A DNA stretch of 64,000 nucleotides from Atherinomorus stipes (Eukaryota; Chordata; Actinopteri; Atheriniformes; Atherinidae). Below are positions 53,556-64,000 of the stretch, piece after piece. How positions within the stretch are numbered: position 1 is the first letter of the stretch; each line of letters begins with the position of its first letter. The stretch covers positions 42,501-106,500 of the forward strand of contig JALJCO010000083.1 in NCBI GenBank assembly GCA_023101725.1, given 5' to 3'. Made by a program: the position numbers and the translations under genes. Under the pieces are notes generated by a model. The model was not told the origin of the DNA, searched no databases, and worked only from the letters and a program-made list of their open reading frames with translations.

Positions 53556-54010
53556 GTCAGCATCCTTCATAAAGCTGAGGATCTGCACCTCTGGTGGCAT
53601 TTTTGTCTTTTATTTTTGGACTTTAGGAACATTTTATTACCTTTTACACCCACATCTTTACTTGAGCAAAGTGAACTACTCATCCTCCCCTTCCGTCTGC
53701 TTCACTGAGGCTGTTCCAGAAAATGCTGCTGCATCACTGTACACACTCATCTCTGCTCTCTGCTGCTTCTCAGACAACTCAGCTGTGTCTGTATCTGTAT
53801 CCAGCTGTCCAGTATCGTTGGGAGAATCATGGGAAATCTCTCCCAGGGAGGATTTCTTCCCTCTTTTTATTGTTTTTCTCTTTTCAGCTTGACCCAGATT
53901 TGAATGTTCCTGCTCAGCTCTGCAGTGAGAAGATCTAATCTCGTGTTTACCTGCACACAAATCTCATTTTTGCTTTATTTCTGTGTTAATTTGCACGTGA
54001 ACCTGCTGTA

Positions 54011-55043
54011 GAGGAAGTTTTTTTTTTTTTTTTTCAACCTGGACCTATTTTCTAGCATGAAATACGTTCATTTACTCACCCAGACAGTTTTGGTGCAACT
54101 TGAAGTCCTTCAGGAGGTATTTAGATCCACTCCAGATCAGCGTATGTCTAATATAATGGAAGTGATGCAAGCAACCTCGCGCAGCCTCTAAATAATCATT
54201 ATCTGCCACAAACTCCTTCATTTCACCAATGTTTTGTTATGAAACATTAGTCGGAGGTCACCAACAGATGGCCGGACATTCTCCTTCAGGATTTTTTGGT
54301 AGAAGCAGAATTCATGGTTCCATTTACCACAGCAAGTCTTCCAGGTCCTGAAACAGCAAAACAGCCCCAGACCATCACACTACCACCACCACATTTTACT
54401 GTTGGTATGATGTTCCTTTTCTGAAATGCTGTGTTACTTTTACGCCAGATGTAATGGGACCTACACCTTCCAAAAAGTTCCACTTTTGTCTCGTCAGTCC
54501 ACAGAGTATTTTCCCAGAAGTCTTGGGGATCATCAAGATGCTTTCTGGCTAAACTGAGACGAGCCTTTATGTTCTTTTTGCTCAGCAGCTGTTTTGGTCT
54601 TGAACTCTGCCATGCAGACCATTTTTGCCCCCCAGTCTCTTTCTGATGGTGGAGTCATGAACACTGACCTTCATTGAGGCAAGTGAGGCCTGCAGTTCTT
54701 GGATGTTGTTCTGGGGTCTTTTGTGACCTCTTGGATGAGTCGTCGCTGTGCTCTTGGGATAATTTTGGTCGGCCGGCCCCTCCTGGGAAGGTTCGCCACT
54801 GTTCCATGTTTTCACCATTTGTGGATAATGGTTCTCACTGTGGTTCTCTGGAGTCCCAAAGCTTTAGAAATGGCTTTGGAACCTTTTCCAGACTGATAGA
54901 TCTCAATTACTTTTATATATATGAGCATTTCGTGTTCGTTTTGACTTTGTGTGGACATGGTCTAAATATCTTACACCGAAACTGTCTGGGTGAGTAAATG
55001 AACGTAGTTCATGCTAGAAAATAGGTCCAGGTTGAAAAAACAG
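54011..55043 (-). mobile_element. Tc1 transposon with intact inverted ends but truncated transposase
   Basis: The terminal repeats are nearly identical over about 60 bp: CAACCTGGACCTATTTTCTA at 54035 and its reverse complement ending near 55035. TA lies outside each end. On the - strand the first two thirds of the transposase is readable with frameshifts. The HTH includes EIYQSGKGSKAISKALGLQ and a GRPTKI linker, and the first catalytic Asp is in LWTDETKVELFGRC near 54485. After the NGTMNSA block near 54300 it jumps to terminal-repeat sequence, so the part with the second Asp and the Glu is deleted. It is a non-autonomous derivative, related in its transposase to 800-1795 but with different ends. 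Confidence 0.85.
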
Positions 55044-57195
55044 TATCTGGTGTTTTCCCCCCCAGAGGTCATCGTTTGCAGCATCTCTGCCAGCTGGTGT
55101 GATGCCGGTCCAAAGTCACAGACAGGAGCTGATAAAGACAAACAGCAGAATGGCCTGAATTGTCTCTCCACTTGCGTAAATGGAAGCAATCGAGTCAGTC
55201 ATGATGTCACGAGTTGATGTGCATCTGGTTGCCATGGCTGCACCAATCTCAAGATAATGAAGTCCTCAGATTGGATTTCCACTAAGGCAACAGGTCTGTG
55301 AAGGGTTACGGTTCACGGTCCGGTTAATGGAAACAATACAGTTGCTGTTTCAAAAGACTTTAAATGATCCTAAATGTGATTATTCAGAGTTATAAATGAG
55401 CTAGTGGGAGGTAAAATGTCCTTTTCACGCCAAAGGTGTCAGTTCCTGCTCTTCTACATCCCTATATTTAGCCCTGCTTGATGAGTCCACAATGGCCTGC
55501 TACCTGACAGAGTCGTACTGACCACAGCGTTGTCAGGAGTAATGTTATAAAACAGGGAGCCAGTGTGTCCTCCTCCCATCTGTTCTCTCTGCTCTGTCTC
55601 TATTTCTTTGTGTTCCATGACGCAAAGCCTGAGTGGGAGTGGACAAACCTTCTGCTCCCTGAGAGGACTGAGTGGGCTGCCGCCATCCGCTGTGTACGCA
55701 GCAGAGATGGAGGCAGAGATGGAGGTATACGGAGGGTAGGGGGAGGGGGGAGGCTTCTGAACAAAAGTGAGTGAAAGCCTGAGAGAAAGTGACAGTGATA
55801 GCTGCAGGAAAGTGAATAATGGGGATGAATGGGGAGACAGGAAAAGGGAGAGTGAGTGATAGATCAGACTGTCGGATGTTTTTTTTTCTTTTTTTCTAAA
55901 GGAAGAAGGGAGGAGGGGTGGATGAGCGAGGAAATACAGAGAAAAGAGGCTAATAAAGTGGAGATAAGGACAGGAAGTAGGCAGAAGACACAACGCTGGA
56001 GCGATGACGGATCGTAAGAGAAAATCAGGCAGTGGTGTCCAAATATACGAAAGGAAAGCATCTCGGTCAAATGTGAACATTTAACTGACTTATTATTTTT
56101 TATTGTTTATTCTTTCACAAAAATGTCAAATAAACATGAAGATGTGAGCGTAAAAGACATGAAATGTTTTACGTGAAATCTTACCAAGAATATTTTTCTC
56201 ATTTCTAGTCAAAATATCTCGTCACAATCAATATCAGACAAAATCACCTAAACAGACACATTGCAATGAGATAAACAAACTTATTTTAAGACAATGCATC
56301 TTATTTCAAGAAATATTGATAATATTTTTTTTGCTCATAATCAGCAAAAACTAATCTGAATAAGAAATATTTATCATATTTAAGACGCATTTGTTCTATA
56401 TCTCACAAGTTCCTATATCTCACTGAAATGTTTCTTTTTAGGTGATTATGTCTTATTTTGAGTGTGATGAGATATTTTGACCAGAAATTAGAAAAAATAC
56501 TTGCTAAGATTTTCACATTTTTGCCGTGTAATCTATGTTTTTAGTTAGAGTTAATGTTTTACATTTAAGCCGTAATGATTTCAGTTTTATTGTGAGTTTT
56601 AATAAAGTGCTGTTATGCTGGGTATTCCTGACATTTAATGTCAAACTTTTAATCAATCAAACCGAAACATGAAAGTCTGCTTTTGGGAGCTGAAATTATT
56701 GTGGTCCTGAAAAGAAACTTGGTTCTTCTGGTAGACAGTTTGGCTTCAGGCAAGAAAATAAATAAATAAATGAATGATAAATAAATAAATGTATTTATAA
56801 ATGAAGCAATAAACATATACATACACCAATAATAAACACATATTTTATTAATAAATAAATAAATACTTGGTTAGGTTTAGTAAAAGACTGGTTTATGTGA
56901 AAAAAGTCAATGCGGAAAAAGATATTGTTTTCTGTGATGATGTTTTTTAATTTAGCTAATTTAGCTGCAGTGATGAAGCCGACTTCGGTTCACTGTGGTT
57001 GCTAAACAAATCAGTGATGAAAACTGTGACAAAGTAAGCTAATCTGAAATAATCCAGAGGTGAAAACTAACCTGAAACCCTTGGAGCAGTTTTTGGAGCT
57101 TCTGTGGGACCTGGACTTATCACTCACTCTTTACTGCATTGCAGAGATTCACATGCGCTAATGTGCACGTGTCCAATCTGGCTTCCACAACATAA
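55044..57195. other. Intergenic; GA/CT-rich block and a CACTG-type fragment
   Basis: 55560-55990 is CT-rich then GA-rich and produces long low-complexity ORFs, such as a 208-codon frame on the - strand, that have no domain; TGACGCAA near 55618 is CRE-like. 56175-56530 is a second family F copy (AATCTTACCAAGAATATTTT...AAATACTTGCTAAGATTTT) whose ends form an inverted repeat. (TAAA)n tracts occur at 56756-56870. No gene is supported. Confidence 0.5.
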
Positions 57196-57991
57196 AGCCT
57201 GGGATACACTGTGTGATTTTATCAATCATTGCTCGCAGCTCCAACTCAAATTGTGTGAATCAGTTGCAGAGTTCAAAAGTTCACAGCTTGCGATGTTTGT
57301 CCTCATACTGTACGAACCGACGCTCGGATGCGATCTGACTACTCACACTGTACGTCCTCAAAGACACGTTGGGGTCTTGAACAATCCAGACATGCAGCGC
57401 AATATATAGAGATAGTAGTAGAAAAAAAGAAAACGGAGGAGAAGGAGAAGAAGAAGAAGACAATAACAACAGCAGCAGCAACATTATGCTATCACCAAAA
57501 AAACTGCGCTGCTTTGGTGATTTGCGCTCTTCTTTGTGAAGAATTCGCCAAAAATAAAAGACGTCCCGTGTGGACGAGGAATTGACTGAGCAGACGTGGG
57601 CTGTACAGTCTGCCGGTTCTACAACTAGAACTCCGTCCAAATGACAAGCCGGGTCTCCACGCTGCCTCTGGTTTACTTCAGTTTTTGTTTCACGCATGCA
57701 AAATGTGAAAATCTCAGAGGAAAGAGTTCTCAGTCTGGTCGTGGCACCGCTTCAACACGCGATTCACTCACGAGCCAGGACCAAAATATCAAACAGATTT
57801 GACTTTCTTGCGACTCACGATTTCTGATCGTGAGCTCGTTGTGAGGTGCCGATCGCCTCTCGTGACCCCCTAATATACCGCACGATGCATGCCACACGAT
57901 TTGGCCAAGAGTCGGCACGATCGCCAAACTTTTCGCATGACTGGAAAATCGGCTCAAAAACGGCCAAAAATCGCCGTCTTTGAGCCGGGCT
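57196..57991 (+). mobile_element. PIF/Harbinger element fragment with TAA target duplication
   Basis: Bounded by TAA at 57193-57195 and 57992-57994, with ends AGCCTGGG and CCGGGCT. One frame near 57555-57585 reads CEEFAKNKRRPVWTRN, then a stop, then LSRRGLYSLP. R-R-P-V-W-T-R-N-W with R-R follows the N-terminal pattern of PIF/Harbinger transposases, here with a stop at the Trp. The 3-bp TWA duplication is the hallmark of this superfamily. The catalytic domain is absent, so it is internally deleted and inactive. Confidence 0.75.
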
Positions 57992-59224
57992 TAACAGAGC
58001 ACAGGAGATGGGAGAGTCGAACTTTTCTTTTTAAAAAAAAATCTTTCAAAAATTTTTTTTTGCTGTAGATTTTAGAAGTCTTGTATTTAATTTCTAAGAT
58101 AATACATTTTAGTTTGATAATTACGTTAGTCAAGTTTGTGAATTAACGTAGACAGCACCATCTCAGGGCTGATAAGGCATGAAATGCATGAGCTGATACT
58201 GCATTTATGAAACTATATACCTGCTGAATAAAACTGAGCTTTTTAGGTACACAGAAGCCCCATAATCATTTTCCACATCTACACATTATATCTGTATATT
58301 TATACAGATAATCCCAAAATATTTACTTGCAGTTTAGTTGCTGTAACAATACAAAATCTCTCTGAATCCACATGACCTGTAGTTTTACTGCTAAGAGAAA
58401 TGTTTATGTCCGTGTAGTAAAAAATCTGGGTTTCCCAGCATGTCTTTGAGCCTTGTGCATAACTTTTAGGCCTCCCTCTGCAAGAAAATTGCATGCCTGA
58501 TATAAAGTGAGTGCATCTCTGCAAGAACATGGTCTATTTGAACACTTTAGGAGTCATAGCAAAGGGAAGAATGTTAATATTTATTGCATGTATGACAGCA
58601 GTGTATCTGGACTAAGAAAAGTTAACATTTCTCTCCAACTCATAACAACTTGTTACTGTAACTGCAATAAAACTTCCCAGAATAGAAACTCCAGAGTTCC
58701 TTGGAACGAACTTCACATGGAAAGATGGAAGCATGTGAATAGTTGTATTATAATTATAGTACAATATGTGAATATTATCTCTGCAAAGGCCGACTTGGAT
58801 AAGATGAAGCAGAACAAAATTGGAGATGTTTTTAGCTTAGAGGGAAAATTGAATTAGCTAACAAATGATTTGGCAAAATGTATGTAAATGTTTATCATCC
58901 CACTCTGGGAACTTGGCAGAGGTCTGTTTATTAACTCCACAAAGATGAAGAGCTTTTCTATGTTTAACATATCAAAAGTTTGCAGTAAGTTTTTTTTATT
59001 CTTTTACTAATCTACCACAGTACATGGTGCTCATGTATGATAAACATGCATATGATGAAAAAATTAAACACGGGGGGGTTTCAAAGCAACGTCCCGGGAC
59101 TAACTCCAACTATCAGATGGCATCTTTTGCATGATGCAAGAAAAATAAAATAAAAAAAACCCTCCAAGAATTTAAAACTAGAAACATTATCACCTCAATT
59201 TACTTTTGCTTTAAGTGATTGAAA
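57992..59224. other. Intergenic, nothing recognised
   Basis: AT-rich. The 116-codon ORF at 58507-58857 has no recognisable domain. Confidence 0.4.
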
Positions 59225-61142
59225 TTAGCGGTGATTCTAGGATCAGAGGTTTAGGGGTGCTGAGAACCCAGAAAGTCGCCCCCGAGGTCAGGCAAGATCA
59301 TTTAATTGTTTTTTTTAACAGTTTAACACAAGTTCATTCTCACATTTGTGAAAGAAAAAGCAAAACATTATCTGGGAAAGTATCAAGATAGAAGCTGTGA
59401 TCATAGCTGATTTCCAGTATATTGCTGCCTTGTTCCAACGGTGAACCAGATCCACCAAAACCCACTTTTTCCTCCTTATTTACGGTTTCTGATCATTTTC
59501 AAGCCTGAGATTTAAGTTTTTATCATCCAGCCTCCAAAATAGAAGTTCTTACTGCTGCTATGTTTAAAAAAAATCCAAAATAAGCTTTATGTGGATGAAA
59601 GAAGCTTATTTTGGGCATCCAGGTTTTGTGTTTAAACAGTGAACCAGATCCATCACAACCCCATATATCCTTATCCTCCTTATTTATGGAGATTCTGACA
59701 GTTTTCCAAACTTACAGTTAGAAAATTTATCAGACAAACAAAGTTAGACGATTACTGCTGCTATCTGGAATATGCCGGGTGTGCAGGGTAAAAAGGGGTT
59801 TTAAAAAAAAAAAAAAGGCTTTTTTTAAAAAAAAAAAAAAAACAGTATTTACTTCATATATATATATATATATATAAAATTTAGCCCATGAGCTAAAATT
59901 ACCTGGTTTATTACAAAAATGGGCACTTCTCCCATCATGGGTGTAATTCTTTATTATATAAGTTTATGCATTTGTTTCTTTATCATCTATCTGAGAATTA
60001 AATTGGGTAAATTATTTCTGGTGATCCGTACAAGCTGCTATAATCTGCTAAACTCCTATATGCGCTGTAACTGAACACAACTTTCTACCTATAGGAGGAC
60101 TAACAGATGGAAGCTGATTTCCAGCATACTGCTACCTTGCTCCAACGGTGAACCAGATCCACCAAAACCTACTTTTTCCTCTTTATTGACAAAGTTTCTG
60201 ATCATTTTCAGCGTTATATTTAAGTTTTTATCATCATGTGTCCAGAAAAAGTTCTTACTGCTGCTATTTAAAAATACCAGTTTAGCTTTATCTGGATGAG
60301 AGAAGCTTATTTTGGGCATGCAGGTGTTGTGTTTAAACGGTGAACCAGCTCCATCACAACCCCATTTTATCCTCCTTAATTATGGAGATTCTGACAGTTT
60401 TCTCAAGCTTACATTTAGAATATTTATTATAAAACAAAGTTAGCTCATATTCCGATGTTTGGAATATGCAAGGTGGTCAAAACTATTTTTGAGGGATGGA
60501 GGTGCTGTATTTTTGTTGTGAAAATATTACATTTAAACAAAAAACAGTATGGTTTTTACACTTTTCAAGTTCGTAAAAAAGCATACAGTTAAAACATACA
60601 AAAAATCTCAAATTTTGGGGTGCTTTAGCACAAAATGGGCTAAAATTACCAATGATTTGCACTTGTTGATATGCAGTGTGATGTATGCAGGCTGCAGACT
60701 GAATCTGTATTTGAAAAAAAGAGAAAACTTCAAATATTCTACAGCACTGCTGCAGAAAAGAAAACTGTGCATGCATCATGCAGCACAGGCAGCAGGAACT
60801 GATTAAACAAACGGTCGAGTCCCCGACACAGCACCCAGGTGCCAATTTAATTCACAGATAGATGATAAAGAAACAAATGAATAAACTTATATAATAATGA
60901 ATCACACCTGTGATGGGAAATCACCATATAGGTGATTTTTGCCGTACAGTATCGGCTAAAATCACCTATGGTTTATTACAAAAATGGGAACACTTTTCCC
61001 GTCACAGGTGTAATTAATTAAGTTTCTTTATCATCTATCTGAGAATTAAATTGGGTAAATTATTTCCAGTGATCAGTACAAGCTGTTATAATCTGCTAAT
61101 TTATGTGCTGTAACTGAACATAACTTTCTACCTTTAGGAGGA
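59225..61142 (-). repeat. Tandem duplication containing family J repeats (about 0.7-1 kb units)
   Basis: Order A-B-A'-B'. A is 59400-59860 and A' is 60110-60560; both have CCAACGGTGAACCAGATCCA and CCTCCTTATTTACGG/CTTTATTGAC variants. B is 59885-60105 and B' is 60955-61142; both have TTTATTACAAAAATGGG, ATCATCTATCTGAGAATTAA and ACTTTCTACCT. A/A' are reverse complements of the 45140-45780 repeat. A (TA)n run and A-rich spacers lie at 59800-59875. No gene; the 120-codon - strand ORF at 60483-60845 is not identified. Confidence 0.8.
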
Positions 61143-61610
61143 CTTACAGATTTTGCTGCATAGATATGAGTAAACATGAAGCCAGATGATTGTCATAAAA
61201 CTTGTTTCTTAGGATATTTGTTTTATTTTACAGTCTTAAAAGAGTATTTCTGATTGGTTTGTCCTCAAACAGTGTGTGAAATATATTCTAAGGCACATTT
61301 TGTTTATTATTTTAGCCAAGAGATGATAAATAAATACCCCTCCACTACAGTCACGTATTAGATATGACTATTCTCAGATTGTTGTCTCATCTGCAGTTGC
61401 TATTTATTTGCTAATGAAACTGTTGCCAACACTTGGTCATGAATCAACAGTCCTCACCCTGACCTCCGTCTATTTTCTGATTCTTCTCTCTCCTCCTCCC
61501 TTCTGCTGCTTATCTTTAGTAACTCAACCCCCTTCACGATCCATTGATGGCTATTTTACAATTTGGCTAAATGCAGCTCTGATGTAATAAGTGACACCTT
61601 CTGTTTCCAG

Positions 61611-62050
61611 GCTTCCGGTCGCTAGGCAACCTCAGCAATTATGGCACTGCCAAGAGAGGCAAGAGAGGAAGTATCGCCCTGAGGCCCCCTGCCTTTGTTC
61701 ATCTTGGCTGTGGCCGGTCTGGCTTCATCCGTCATCTAAGCTCAGCGCTTCCATACGAAGCCAGTGATGAAGGCCACTGTAGCACGCTGCGCTGCCTACC
61801 GCTCTCATTAAATCACCCATGCCTGGTAAGGACATTCACCATGAGCTCGCTGACTGGGCCGAAACCCTCTGCTGCCCTCTTTTGTTCTCTGCGGTGCAAT
61901 AATGAAGACTTTCATTTGTTCAACTGTAAATTATTGCTCCTATTTTCAGGGCTCTCTTAAAAGCCTGATTGCAAAGTGCTTCACAATGAGCTCTAAAGAA
62001 TCAAGCGCAGGTTGAAATAATTCCAGCAGTTCAGTTAAATATTCTTTTTT
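61611..62050 (+). promoter_or_regulatory. Candidate conserved noncoding element or unrecognised exon
   Basis: Unlike its surroundings this block is GC-richer and free of repeats. TCTGTTTCCAG at 61600-61610 is an acceptor-like site and GCCTG|GTAAGG at 61825 a donor-like site. Between them one frame is open, and it stays open from 61613 to 61957 (115 codons) without matching any family I know. GTCGCTAGGCAAC at 61618-61630 resembles an RFX X-box, and GCAATAATGAAGACTTTCAT then GTTCAACTGTAAATTATTGC at 61896 onwards looks like homeodomain-rich conserved noncoding DNA. I favour a regulatory element, but a coding exon is not excluded. Confidence 0.4.
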
Positions 62051-62397
62051 CATTGAATCTAACTGGCCGCTAAATTATAGTTAATCATTTTCATACTATT
62101 TCTACTCACCCAAAATTGGAGTTTGAGACGGGGGTGGCAACAAATGAACCCTATGAGCCCCATCCCTATTTATTAGGCCTCTACTTGAAGATTGTTTACA
62201 ATATCTTTGATAATGAGCACAGCTCTGCAATCACAAGGTGTATCTGGATACTTGTGGAGTCATAGTAAAGGGAGCAAATGTAAGATTTTCTGGTGAAGAA
62301 TTAATGAAGAATGGCACGAAAGAAAAGTGTTTTAGGCTTTCCTTAAAAAACCCCACAAAACTTTCAGGATGATTGTAATATAATTTTGGAATGATGT

Positions 62398-62534
<137 letters not shown>

Positions 62535-62539
62535 GCATT

Positions 62540-63145
62540 TCTTCATCTGGCAATCTGATGGAGCAGTCTGGGTTTGGTGGTTGCCAGGAGGTTGGTACTT
62601 GTCTGACTGCATTGTGCCAAGTATAAAGTTTGGTGGAGGGGGTATTATGGTGTGGGGGTGTTTTTCAGGAGCTGGGCTTGGCCCCTTAGTTCCAGTGAAA
62701 GGAACTCTGAATGCTTCAGCATACCAAGACATTCTGGACAATTCCATGCTCCCAACTTTGTGGGAACAGTTTGGAGCTGGCCCCTTCCTCTTCCAACATG
62801 ACTGTGCACCAGTGCACAAAGCAGGTCCATAAAGACCTGGATGCAGAGTCTGGTGTGGAGGAACTGGACTGGCCTGCACAGAGTCCTGACCTGAACCCCA
62901 TACAGGTAGAAAATCTTTGGGATGAATTAGAGCGGAGACTGGGAGAGCCAAATGTACTTCTGGAAGAATGGTCAAAAATTCCCAGAAACACTCCTAAACC
63001 TTGTGGACAACCTTCCCAGAAGAGTTGAAGCTGTTCTAGCTGCAAAGGTGGACCAACGTCATACTGAACCCTATGGATCAGGAATGGGATGTTACTGAAG
63101 CTCAGATGTGAGTCAAGGCAGGTGAGACAATACTTTTGGCAGTAT
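62540..63145 (+). mobile_element. Tc1-like element, 5'-truncated (family K)
   Basis: Readable transposase: [16 protein letters not shown], then [53 protein letters not shown] (second catalytic Asp present), a frameshift near 62823, and ELDWPAQSPDLNP with a Glu-containing V-E-N-L-W-D-E-L-E block. The first catalytic Asp region and N-terminal HTH are missing, cut off at the microsatellite. The end GACAATACTTTTGGCAGTA at about 63145 is a typical Tc1 terminus. At least two frameshifts; inactive. Confidence 0.85.
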
Positions 63146-63980
63146 GGGATGCACAATATTGGAATTTTGGCTGATATCCGATACACCAATATTTGAAAAC
63201 TTATGTGGCCAATAAATGACACTGATATTAAAGCTGAAAAAATAAGCAGTCATTGCAAATAGCAGTTTTGTTATCCGTTTCTGACACTTTGAAATATCGG
63301 GGTGGGAAAATATATATACACTGAAATAACACAATATTTTCATATGCCAATATCAAATCTAATTTAAAACACAGTATTGATCTATTTTACTTACAAAATC
63401 TCGAGAGATTTCATTGTTCTGTTACAAAATCTTACACTATTTCATGAATTCTTGCAAGATTTCATAACAGAACGATGAAATATCGTGACATTTCATTCGT
63501 AAAAACAGGTTGATATATGCATTTTTATATGCCAATATGATATCAGCATATGAAAATATGAAATTTTGTGAATTCTCACAAGATTTCGTAACAGAACGAT
63601 GAATTCTTGCGAGATTTCATCATTCTGTTGCAAAATCTCATGATACTTGCGAGATTTCACAACAGCAATATTTGCGATATTTTGTTAGAAAAATAGATCG
63701 ATACCACATTTTAAATGTCAATATAATATCAGCATATGAAAATGTCACGATATTTCAGTGTATCGATATTTTTTTCCCACCCCTAGACTTTAGAAGTTTT
63801 AAAATCTGTAAAAAAGAAGTTTTTGAAGAAGAAGAAGTGTTTTTTTAGACTTTAGAAACAGCGGGTTGATCGATTAAACATCCGTTAAATATCGGTGGGG
63901 TAACCAATGTCTGATACTCAGTTTTAAGGCTGATATAGGCCGATACCGATAGGGGGCCGATTATATCGTGCATCCTTACA
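63146..63980 (-). mobile_element. hAT-type non-autonomous element (family D), inverted copy
   Basis: Starts TGGGATGCACAATATTGG and ends TTATATCGTGCATCCTTA, the termini of the 30539-31294 element in reverse order. The interior shows the same AACAGAACGATGAAAT modules and the ACCCCTAGACTTTAGAAG segment. No matching target duplication was found, partly because it abuts a Tc1 end. Confidence 0.8.
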
Positions 63981-64000
63981 ACATAGTGTATCTACCTATC

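Noticed and set aside
55454..56080. 208-codon - strand ORF
   Set aside because: Rich in S, L, F and P because of a CT/GA-rich low-complexity block; no domain, and neighbouring frames are also open.

Overview
This window is vertebrate nuclear DNA and almost certainly comes from a teleost fish. It has two spliced single-copy genes with GT/AG introns. The rest is AT-rich intronic and intergenic sequence full of teleost-type DNA transposon remnants: several Tc1 families, hAT, PIF/Harbinger, TTAA-flanked and CACTG-ended elements. Short LINE-like tails, microsatellites and three minisatellite arrays are also present. The species cannot be told from the sequence alone.

Genes. The left half carries the last three coding exons of RBKS (ribokinase) on the + strand, at 3121-3212, 11880-12068 and 29695-29868. 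They encode the C-terminal 151 residues, including the PfkB signature DTT|GAGDSF, which is split exactly at an exon junction. The 5' exons lie outside the window to the left. Convergent to RBKS, the complete small gene MRPL33 (mitochondrial ribosomal protein bL33m) lies on the - strand in four coding exons: 34871-34892, 34449-34467, 33854-33960 and 30374-30423. They splice to 65 codons plus a stop. The same convergent RBKS/MRPL33 pair exists in human, so this is conserved synteny. Their 3' ends are so close that the 3' UTRs probably overlap.

Layout. 1-1800: Tc1 remnants. 1800-30340: RBKS exons in long introns that hold TTAA-flanked elements, Tc1-type miniature elements, a decayed hAT element and two inverted copies of a Tc1-derived unit, each carrying a 45-bp minisatellite, which flank the middle exon. 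30374-34892: MRPL33. Its large third intron holds a hAT element with a perfect 8-bp target duplication and a 49-bp minisatellite with higher-order structure. About 34893-35070: MRPL33 promoter with ETS-type sites. 35400-64000: no gene could be supported. This part holds nested Tc1 elements, fold-back elements, a Harbinger fragment, a tandem duplication, a (TCTA)n array and decayed hAT copies. A GC-richer block at 61600-62050 may be a conserved noncoding element or an unrecognised exon.

I found no evidence for a novel multi-gene system. The most notable observations are the inverted minisatellite/Tc1 pair around an RBKS exon, the higher-order minisatellite in MRPL33, the hAT family carrying a TCTCGCGAGA palindrome, the perfect 17-bp hairpin at 46.3 kb and the exon-like/CNE-like block at 61.6 kb.
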